Origin: Membranipora membranacea
Lineage: Eukaryota > Bryozoa > Gymnolaemata > Cheilostomatida > Membraniporidae
Assembly (NCBI GenBank): GCA_914767715.1
Contig: OU612066.1
Span: 10,295,001-10,359,000 of the forward strand
Reading direction: 5' to 3'
Length of the DNA stretch: 64,000 nt
Shown here: in pieces, positions 37,601 through 45,200 of the stretch
Layout of the letters: each line of letters starts with the position of its first letter
Position numbering within the stretch: the stretch's first letter is position 1
Translations under genes and position numbers: made by a program
Notes under the pieces: model-generated
Database searches by the model: none
Told to the model about the DNA's origin: nothing
What the model saw: the letters and a program-made list of their open reading frames with translations, nothing else

Positions 37601-40600
37601 CCGTATGCCGTATGTGATATACCATATATGCCATATAGAATACACCACAGACAATATATCACATACCATACACCCTATAGCCTGTGCCTTGTACCATATA
37701 CAATAAACCATATACCATATACCATTTATGATATACAATATACCATTCACCGTTTACCATATACAATATAACATATAACATTAGTATATATCACACCATA
37801 CCATGTCTTCAAGTGATGGTATCTGTGGATTATCACCCAGTAATTTTTGATATGTCCTGAGATTATCGTATATTCTCTTACAGTATTTAAGACTCACTGT
37901 GGACATGTTCTGACACTAGGAGGACACACCGATCTACTCAATCTGACATGCGATCATTTCGTCACTCGATCCAGCTCCACCTTTAACTGTCTGTCTGAGA
38001 ATGCTATGCCTGCTCCAAAACCAGGTAAGCATTGCTTTTATAAAACCAGGTTTTTTGTCGGTCATCTTGCTTATTTTATTTGTCTTGACATAGACAATGA
38101 TGAGCCCCAGTGTTGCTCCTTTTGTCTGTTGGTTTTGTGGTATGTTATATCCAGTGGAGCCTTACAGCATTTGCAGGTTTTGTCCCGGCTCATTTGTATA
38201 ATCTTGGTAATGTTATCCTGTGTCATCTCTCTTACCCATCTTTAAATATAGCTGTTCTTTTCAGATACAACCCCAGCAGCACCAACTTGCCAGAATCTTA
38301 CCAATCCTATTTGCTCGGCGCTGAACTATACATCAGTAGCGCTGCCTAACCACTTCGGCCAGACGTCACAATCTGAGGCAGGTTATCTTATTAATATGCT
38401 CAGCACTCTGGACTCGACAGACGTCTGTAGGGAGATAATGTTATCTGTGGGATGTGCTCTTACTTACCCTAACTGTACAGAGAGCGGAGCTGCACTTCCT
38501 CCCTGCCGACAGGGATGTCGAGGTTTGTGATGAACCCACTAAATTTAATTCTTCTCATGGAACATAAATATGGAAAACAGTTGGAACACTCAAACAGGAA
38601 CTGATCTGACATTGATCTGATTGGCTGATTGGCATGAATAATATAGCCTGATAAATAGTCTCGTTCACAAAATTGCAAACATAATTAATTGCCTTCTGCG
38701 TTGATGATTTCGGCATTGCTAGAATTCTACTAGGGACAGGCTATTTTTACAAGCACTATGTTTGTCTAAAGAAAGCCAATTATGCTATTCTTGATATGGA
38801 GGTCGAGGGGTCACACTCCTCATAAAATATGTGCTAGCTCTGTTCAGACGGAGAACGTGTTAATATAATTTCAGTTGGTCAGAAATAGCTGCTATATGAT
38901 GAACTATAGTAATGAACTCGGTTTTCTTTGTTGTAGATTTGATTCAGAAGTGCAGTTTCTTCTTGGATCACTATAACTTTAACTTACCTGTGGATTGTGA
39001 GACTTTCCCTGACTCCACTGATCCAGAGGTCTGCTTCCAGAAACCAGATATAGTACCTACATCACCTCAATGTAAGTGTCGGTGATGGCTCAATCAGAAG
39101 GCATTGAAATGTTTGCCTATGCGAACAGGCTATGAAACTTTGAACCTGAGCAATTGGCCAAGTATATTTGTACTTTCTTTCTAGTACTCCATGTACGGTG
39201 TTATGTTGTCTCATATTGATCATCCCTTATAATTTCATGTAAAAAACCATTTCAAAAATGAATTTCATATTACAGTTTGTGAATATGGATATAAGAAGTG
39301 TGTTACATCTGGAGAATGTATAGAATCTGATCAGTGGTGTAACACTGAGGTCAACTGTCTTGACGCCTCCGACGAGGAACATTGTGGTATGTATTCAACT
39401 TAGGAGCTTAATAATTACTAACATCATACATAGTTCAGATTTTTGATTTAGTCATTTATCCATTGCTGCTAGTAGTAAAAGCACTGTTTCTGTGGATAAA
39501 CCCTCAGCATCTCATGTCTTCTGGAACAACATCAAACATGCTTCAAATTTTCGAGTTGGTGATGAAACTCAACTATTTGCTTTTAGTAAGCACTACTTGG
39601 TAGTAGCTGCTTGATTGTTCAGTCAATTAGACGTGTGACAATCTTGCATATCTGCGACCCTCACCTGGATTCGCTATCCGTGCAACATAATTGCCTATCC
39701 CTGCCAGTTATCATATTCATTATCAATATCAGGAATGCCATTTTTATTTTCTGATCTATTTCTGACAGAGATAGCAGAGTGTACTACTGGTACGCTGAAG
39801 TGTAACGGCTCTTATACTCAGTGTATACCACCTAACTGGCGCTGTGACGGATTCCCTGATTGTGAAACTGGCTCAGATGAGCATCACTGCTTCATAGAGG
39901 TATGGAGATGTCACATAACTTCTCATTCTTGTAATACTGCATGAAGTATATCACTGGGTCCTATTCGAAGCCTCCCACTTCACTTTTATTACCTCATGAC
40001 TTGTTGGTGAATAACCTACAACACAACTTTCATTGAATTCTTGGGACTATTTTATTGAAGATCCTGAGGTCTCCCTGGCTATCCTGGGAATCCCAGGTTA
40101 CAGTTGCATTGTGGGAAGGATACCCTAGCAAAAATGTTTTTTCGATATGGGCATATTGAGAAATATACCTTTGTATCTTGAACTGACTGATCCTACTAAA
40201 CTGAAAGAACCTAAGCAGTAAATTGTCGCTCACATGATAAATTTACTCATTCCGTTTTAAACAAGTTCCTAATCTAAAATATTTGTTTGAATTTTTAGGC
40301 TGACTGTCAGGGAAATATGTTTGCATGTCCTCCAACCATAACTACTGCTGGACACTGTATACCAACACAATGGGTAAGTAGTAGTAATTGCAGTTTTCCT
40401 CTTAAACGGAGGCCATTAGGTAGGGGGTTGTCCTCTGTTTCAATGTATCTCTTAGCCTGTCCTGACAAGCTTTATTTGGTGGGTGTGGGTGTTGGTGGGA
40501 ACAATGCTTATCAACTCTTGCGACCAAGCTCTCCCCACCCACCAAACAAAGGTTGTCAAGACAAGCTATGATTTCTGATTAATGATACTAATTCGAATCG

Positions 40601-41023
40601 ATGAATGTCTTTATAGTCAGAAATCTGACGAACCTGTGAAGACTCTCCTTTTGCTTTTAACCTTGTTGTGAGGGAGTAAACCTGATTGGTGATACATAAA
40701 TACCGACTGATGAACAAACATCTGGAAAATTTATATGTTCATGTATACTTTACACACCAAATGAAGATTAGTTCTGCAGTGATGATATTCACTCATATTT
40801 GACGTTTTATTTATAGAAATGTGATGGTATGGAGGACTGTAATGGAGGGTCCCTCGCTGATGAGATAGACTGTGATTGTGACTCCCAGGATGAGTTTAAA
40901 TGTAACGACGGATCTAACCGCTGTATATCGACTGCGTGGGTGTGTGATCAGTTCCCTGACTGTGACAACGGATCGGATGAGGCAAATTGCCCTGACACAA
41001 CCACATGGAATTTCCTCGGCTAA
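6155..41023 (+). CDS. Giant type II membrane receptor, SEA-[Fz2-LDLa5-EGF]n, corin-like without protease
   Basis: Main model of 47 exons (coordinates under the five parts below), 6,771 nt including the stop, about 2,256 aa. Order: cytoplasmic tail with NPTY and FDNPIY motifs (1-120), transmembrane helix (about 121-146) preceded by KKK, SEA domain (about 165-273), Thr-rich linker, then four blocks of two Frizzled CRDs followed by LDLa modules, with an EGF module closing blocks 1-3. Totals are 8 Fz, 19 LDLa and 3 EGF. Most extracellular introns are phase 1, as expected for shuffled modules. Fz plus LDLa in a type II protein resembles corin, but no SRCR or trypsin-like domain follows; the frame ends NFLG-stop at 41023. 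Role inferred: cell-surface receptor for lipid-modified or lipoprotein ligands, endocytosed through its NPxY motifs and perhaps shed at the SEA domain. No gene symbol is justified. The exon chain is well supported; whether every exon is in one transcript is not proven. Confidence 0.85.
11375..13314 (+). other. Receptor part 2: SEA domain and Thr-rich linker
   Basis: Exons 11375-11529, 11769-11842, 12339-12490 (SEA) and 13254-13314 (linker). The SEA domain runs from about residue 165 to 273 and includes [18 protein letters not shown], then [15 protein letters not shown]. The GSIIV at about 225-229 corresponds to the GSVVV autoproteolysis site of mucin-type SEA domains, with cleavage expected between Gly225 and Ser226. 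The 20-residue linker is rich in Thr, Pro and Ala and probably O-glycosylated. A SEA domain just outside the membrane is typical of type II serine proteases such as matriptase and enteropeptidase, and of membrane mucins. Confidence 0.8.
12517..12815. mobile_element. Palindromic MITE-like element in an intron
   Basis: About 300 bp. The left end (12517 on) and the right end (up to 12815) are imperfect inverted repeats extending some 45-50 bp, starting AAGG and sharing CCCACGAAAT plus a nearby CAATTCCAC. The interior has no coding potential. It sits in the intron between the last SEA exon and the linker exon. TAA-like bases on both sides may be a target duplication, but this is uncertain. Confidence 0.6.
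18579..18634. repeat. Perfect 24-bp inverted repeat
   Basis: Arms 18579-18602 and 18611-18634 are exact reverse complements, separated by an 8-nt loop. The arm begins CTGTGTTGACAAG. It lies in the intron between LDLa1 and LDLa2 exons, about 90 bp before the LDLa2 acceptor. The perfect pairing implies recent origin or selection for the fold. Confidence 0.85.
20348..20408 (+). repeat. 31-bp tandem duplication spanning a splice acceptor
   Basis: Two near-identical units begin ATGTGATATGTTGT at 20348 and 20379. The second contains TTGGACAG, the acceptor used by the exon starting at 20405. The first has TTGGACGG at the same place and so cannot act as an acceptor. Confidence 0.75.
21303..21346. 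repeat. Perfect 16-bp inverted repeat
   Basis: Arms CACAGAGTAAGGATAT (21303-21318) and its exact complement (21331-21346), with a 12-nt loop. Located in the intron that splits EGF1. Confidence 0.8.
21735..21829. repeat. 95-bp foldback element
   Basis: Two 31-bp arms, 21735-21765 and 21799-21829, pair with two mismatches; both contain GTTGCTCCCGAT or its complement. The loop is 33 nt. It sits in the same intron as the hairpin at 21303-21346. Confidence 0.8.
26346..26423. repeat. Short hairpin of the CTGATTGGT family, copy in receptor gene
   Basis: Arms about 26346-26366 and 26403-26423 are imperfect inverted repeats sharing CTGATTGGT/ACCAATCAG and TGTGTTG/CAACACA. Related hairpins occur at 57420-57490 and 58398-58465. 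Confidence 0.65.
26568..26644 (+). CDS. Alternative terminal exon A of the receptor gene
   Basis: After the donor at 26149 the next acceptor (TTACAG before 26568) opens a phase 1 exon in the correct frame. It encodes a 25-residue tail that includes [12 protein letters not shown] and ends at TAA (26642-26644). AATAAA signals lie at 27060-27065 and 27198-27203. If used, the protein would stop after LDLa6 at about 1,120 aa. The competing acceptor at 27691 continues into LDLa7. Whether this exon is expressed cannot be decided from sequence. Confidence 0.5.
28428..28657. mobile_element. MITE-like element, copy 2 of the family at 758-1001
   Basis: About 230 bp with imperfect terminal inverted repeats (AGGGGGTCTTTCA at the left, complement TTAAAGACCCCTT at the right). 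The internal order is the same as in copy 1, with ACTTGGTC, TCACTCAGA and a TATATAGTT-type segment. It is clearly more diverged than copy 1, and lies in the intron before LDLa8. Confidence 0.6.
29742..29783. repeat. Half-copy of the TAGCCTGTC hairpin family
   Basis: Reverse complement reads TAGCCTGTCTCGTCGAGC then TTTGTTGGTGGGAGTGGG. It matches the left arm of the complete hairpin at 40453-40568 at most positions. A partial opposite arm (CCCCCACCAACAAAGG) lies near 29677. Confidence 0.5.
30348..30775. mobile_element. Non-autonomous DNA transposon with ~54-bp inverted repeats
   Basis: About 428 bp. The left end (30348-30402) and right end (about 30721-30775) are near-identical inverted repeats; the shared core includes GCGTTTACATTGTCAACTAA and then CTGC and GAACAACACCGACAT. 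No transposase is encoded. It sits in the intron right after the EGF2 exon, only 14 bp past the donor site. Confidence 0.8.
31147..36364 (+). other. Receptor block 3: Fz5-Fz6-LDLa11-15-EGF3
   Basis: Exons 31147-31404 and 31610-31848 (Fz5, and start of Fz6); 32230-32374 and 33107-33241 (rest of Fz6); 33534-33572 (39-nt Pro/Thr/Ser linker miniexon, phase 1 in and out, skippable); 34358-34591 (LDLa11 and LDLa12 in one exon); 34907-35017 (LDLa13); 35260-35388 (LDLa14); 35775-35921 (LDLa15); 36239-36364 (EGF3). Residues about 1300-1820. Between Fz5 and Fz6 there is a linker with [10 protein letters not shown]. The LDLa modules keep CDGxxDC and acidic boxes, for example [15 protein letters not shown] in LDLa15. 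Confidence 0.85.
34212..34233. repeat. (CATA)n microsatellite
   Basis: Five tandem CATA units with flanking partial repeats, in the intron before the LDLa11-12 exon. Confidence 0.8.
36700..36950 (+). CDS. Alternative terminal exon B of the receptor gene
   Basis: A consensus acceptor (TGTTACAG before 36700) joins in phase 1 to the EGF3 exon and opens an 83-residue Ser/Thr-rich tail, for example [16 protein letters not shown], with a basic end (KPRRHQSL) and TAA at 36948-36950. The EGF3 exon also joins in frame to the next Fz exon at 37263, so this exon is not needed in the full-length form. No strong internal phase 1 donor is visible and no AATAAA lies between 36950 and 37263. The polyadenylation of such an isoform is therefore unexplained. 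Confidence 0.45.
37561..37800. repeat. Degenerate ACCATATAC-type minisatellite
   Basis: A 240-bp run of imperfect units built on ACCATATAC/ACCATATGC in the intron between the two Fz7 exons. An open frame reads from the exon into this repeat past the donor at 37515; that extension is an intron read-through. Confidence 0.75.
40453..40568. repeat. Complete hairpin of the TAGCCTGTC family
   Basis: Arms of about 35 bp at both ends pair imperfectly: TAGCCTGTCCTGACAAGC then TTTATTTGGTGGGTG at the left, and the complement of TAGCTTGTCTTGACAACC then TTTGTTTGGTGGGTG at the right. It lies in the intron inside LDLa18. Confidence 0.75.
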
Positions 41024-42282
41024 AGTTCATCGTGTTGAAATCTGTGGGTCATTATGACTGGATTAGATACAACACCCACGACGTAATTTTTTATATCGGT
41101 TATGGTACAATGGGAATTATTCTTAGCCCTTTTTCCTATCTTTGTGCACCATCTAGAAGATATAAGCATTGCTTTAGCATTTCTGACATATCCACTCGAT
41201 TGGTTGTAATGTAATAATCGTATGTCAGTCATTTTATTATCTTACTTACTAGGTCAGCTATGGATGCAAAAGTAGCTAAGCTACTGTTGTCGGATTTCAG
41301 TTTTTTACATATATACCCTATTGTCTTTTTACACTCTTTCTCGGAAAAAAAAATTGAATGTTGCATGGAAATCTCAGGTCTGAGCTAAGAATGATGTTAT
41401 TACCTTTCTGGCCTAGAGGAATGGCAACCAAGGCCTAAGACTTTTACTTTTTGGTGTGAGATATATTATTGGCTCATTTACTTAGTTTCCAGACTTTATA
41501 TATTGTATTACTTGGTCCTAGATATTGCTCAAATTTGGTGTTTGTTTCACATTCCACAGTGCTGGCTAAGGTTTCCGCCAAATGTTATCATCAATATCCT
41601 TGATGCAATCAGCTTTATGCATAATTATTTCTCTTTCTCCTGGACTCTCCTTTATTTTTATACACCATGTACAAACAGATTGATAGGCTGGGTTAGGGAG
41701 TCTGCATGTGAATAATTGAATGTAATTTTTGTCCGAATAACTACCTATTGTCGGCCAGTATGAAAGTTTAAGAGAATTTATTTTTATAGTTTTTTTGCTG
41801 TGCATAGTCCAGGCTGCAGTTTAACATCTTTCTTTCTACTGGAATCTTCTTTTTTTAATGAATTATTTATCATTCTGTTCAAACATTACGGTGCATTTTA
41901 ATCGTTTTTGATATAACTATCTCTGTATCTGTAATATTTTAAAATATATATGGTGTTACCATTCTTAACTTCTCACCAGTTTTGGTACAAGTCTGTCAAA
42001 GAAAATAATTCACTGCTCATGAGCTGTACATTGATAGCTTGGTGATAAAGAAAATACTAAAGTGTCAATGCAATGGGACAAAAAGAGTGAAAAAAAAACG
42101 GATTCTCTAAAAATACAGCAAACTAAAATCTCCTGAGGTAGAGATTGCCTTCTGCTACACTATCTAAGTGAACAGGGTTAGTTTTGTTACCATTGTCAAA
42201 CTAACGTACACACAGCTTGGTGTGGAGTACGGAATCCTTAAGTGCTGTGGTATGTACTAAAAAAGGTTCTTTGAAGCATATA
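41024..42282. other. Convergent 3' region between receptor and K+ channel genes
   Basis: The two genes end tail to tail here. No exon-like sequence of a trypsin, SRCR or other domain is visible on the + strand. No AATAAA is seen on the + strand; on the - strand AATAAA (seen as TTTATT at 41777-41782) lies about 500 nt past the channel stop and could be its polyadenylation signal. Confidence 0.5.
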
Positions 42283-45200
42283 TCACAATGCTGTGTTTTC
42301 TACGTCAGTACGGTTATTATTGAATTTTATTGAGCCAGTTTCTGCGGAGGATTGCCTGGAATTATTATAAGAGTTTCTTTTCTCACTAGCTAGCTTCAGC
42401 AGGTCACTGCTAGAGTTACAGTTTGAGTTACTCTCCGCTGTGTGGTTAGATGCTGCCAGACTGTTATCATCTAGGCTTTTACCTCTGCTTCCTGTGCCAT
42501 TCTGATTCTGAGCATTTTGTTGAACTATAAGATCAAATGACATCTGCATGATTATGAAATATCGATAAAGTGATATCTGCATCAAAATCGTTTATTGATA
42601 AATTGTTATCTGCATTGAAATCACTTATCAATTATCGCCTAGGGTGACCCAAGCTGCAGTATTTTTCAGCTTGTTGGGCATATTCTTATATACCGTATCG
42701 CTAATGCAAGATATTGACTCAGTGTAGGTCGGTAATCGAACTAGTAAGTTAACTTTTCAACGCCATGCCTGTTTCTATACTTACCACATGGCAGTTTTGA
42801 GTCCCCAAATATTGTAGAGCCATCTGAAAATAAACAAGAAGAGAATGTCTAATACTATGTATATAACATACTACTTAAATAACCAATATGATTGACATTT
42901 ATGGAGATATTGGTTTATAGCGCGACAGTGAATGATCAGTATAATAAACTCATAGTATATAATTCTCTGACCTCTCTGAACTTTCCGACCCTGCCGCCCT
43001 CTAACCTCTCTGAACTTTGACCTTGCTTAACTCCCTGACCTTGCCGACCTCTCTAACCTTTCTGACCTTGTTGTCTTCTTTTACCTTTTTAACCATTCTG
43101 ACCTCCCTTGGCCTCTCTTTTCTCCAACTACAACTTTAGAAGTTAGTGAGTGGATAGCTTGCGAACCCTTGGTTGTTTTAGTTGTAGGACAGACCTACCT
43201 ATTGAGTGCCTGTTGAGCTCCTCTATGCTGACTTTAGTTTCTGTTTGATTCAATGCAACTTTGACGTGACGCGGTGGAACTTTATCCTCCCCGCCATCTG
43301 TGTTAACCTTAGGCTCATTATTTGAGGTTGTAGATATCTGTGCGGGAGAGATGTCATGTCCAGCTAGTGAAGTTGTCTCCTCCTCTTCTGGTTCCTCTCT
43401 TACAGATGGCTGACGTGATATATCTTGATGAACTCTCAGCATCGGTAATGCTTCTTCACCACTAGAATTTGACCCTATATAACAGTATCAAAATATTCTT
43501 AATATTTTATATCTACTTTAGGAGTTGTGTCTCTTTGTGTTAAAAGTGCACAACCCCAGATAATTATTCACAGTCGTTCCTAAGCCATCTCCGGTCAAAC
43601 CAAGAGGTATATTTAACAGTTAAGCTATTGTTCAGTGAAGTTTGTATAGATTAAACAACGTCTTTTACCAGACACTAAGTCACTTAACTTGTCAAGATGC
43701 TGGAAGAGTAAAATGTCACGAGGAAAAACAAAGAGGTGCTACAAAGAAGCAAAGCCAGTTTATCACTAAAATCACTGATATTTGCAGTCTGATATGCGAA
43801 ACAAAACAGGGTGCATCTGATTTTGCTTTTTGAAAAGAAACTCGATGATCACTAACAGAATAGACCTGCATACTATTACAACAAGTCAATACCATGCACA
43901 GTTGCAAGCATGTCTCTGTAAGGGACCGTCAACATTGGGGCATGATCTATTGTGTACGATGCTGAAATAAAATCATGCTATAATATATAATAATGAATTA
44001 ATGAATTTAAATTATCACACTGTCTACGTTAATTTCAACTCAGGAAACAAAATGAGATTGATTGGTAATAAGATATGTGCGAGTTGATATTTTGATAACA
44101 CTTTATATAGCCACACACTAAAGCAATACTCCGCTCTAGCAGATGCAAATCTGAACCGCTGGATACAAAGATACTATTATACTGCGTTCACAGATGCTGA
44201 TATGACACAATATGTTAATGATTGTCAGATAAATCATTGACGTTCTGTTAAAAGCAAGATTATTGCACTCTCAAATTAAAAAAAATGTGCAAAGTTGTGC
44301 AATGAACACAATTCACTCAGCCAGCCCTACAATCATTTCACCTCTTGCTTGTTCCATAACTGCCAGTACTAAGAATATGAAGTCAAAAAGTACATCACAA
44401 CAAATTATCACACTCAGAACTTGATCGAGAGATCACCACATAATTGCCATCGTTTTGTTAGAATTTATACAGGAAAGTTTAACAGATAGCAAATGATTTG
44501 ATCAGTAGGTCATCATTGTCAAAAAAGCTGAACTTTGTAGCACTTGGAGTTTTTCAATTTTTTGCGTGCTCATTTTCAGCAAGATTCTGTTTGTTGATGG
44601 TGATAATGTGAAACTTGCAATGCAATGCCAGAACTAAACGTCACTAAGATTACATTCACATAAAGTGTACGCTCAAGATTCATGTCATACCTGGATTAAG
44701 AACTTAAAAGTTGAAACAAAAATTAGATTTCTTAATCAGATTAGTTGAAGGTTGCAGAAGTAAATGACAGATTTTCATTCCTTAGACCAGAATCAACGAT
44801 ATGTCATGGCACCAAAGTTTTTAACTTGCCAGTCTTACAAAGTAAACATGACTGTCTCAATCTGGAGTTTTCCTCCCTGACCAAGAAAGACAAGAATAAT
44901 TTTGAAGTTTTCTTTGATTTACCGATAAACATAAATTCTTGAATATTTTTATGTTTATGGATTTATCCAACCATCCAACACCACAAATTCTACGTCAGAA
45001 TACAGGTTCAATGGTGCCATGTCATAATCTGTTTTAACAAAATGATCATACAATCTGAAAACTGAATTTTTGTATACCTGGTGTGAGGCTATAGCCTGAA
45101 TACGACTGATTGAGGATTCCTCCCCAGCCATCAGCTGAAGCTTAATAAAGCAGCGAGCATTGTACATAGGACATCAAGTAATACATATTTTTTAAAACTC

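Larger units (their letters stand above)
37263..41023 (+). other. Receptor block 4 (short): Fz7-Fz8-LDLa16-19 and C-terminus
   Basis: Exons 37263-37514 and 37884-38024 (Fz7); 38265-38522 and 38937-39071 (Fz8); 39276-39386 (LDLa16); 39769-39899 (LDLa17); 40299-40373 and 40817-41023 (LDLa18 and LDLa19). Residues about 1821-2256. The Fz8 first exon uses a GTTTGT donor, like the Fz1 first exon at 13969. LDLa18 is split by a phase 0 intron, as LDLa8 is in block 2. LDLa19 is complete and followed by a ten-residue tail and TAA. Block 4 has about 436 residues against 500-521 in the others, which equals the loss of one LDLa and the EGF. Protease motifs (TAAHC, GDSGGP) are absent. Confidence 0.85.

Noticed and set aside
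37268-37771. A 167-codon open frame at 37268-37771
   Set aside because: Its first half is the Fz7 exon; the rest is intron read-through into a minisatellite beyond a clear donor at 37515.
41024-42282. Search for a trypsin-like protease following the receptor
   Set aside because: No TAAHC, DxxL or GDSGGP-like exon is seen on the + strand before the convergent channel gene.
42979-43130. GACCT repeats as hormone-response elements (AGGTCA half-sites)
   Set aside because: Spacing is irregular and units are degenerate, so simple minisatellite origin is more likely.
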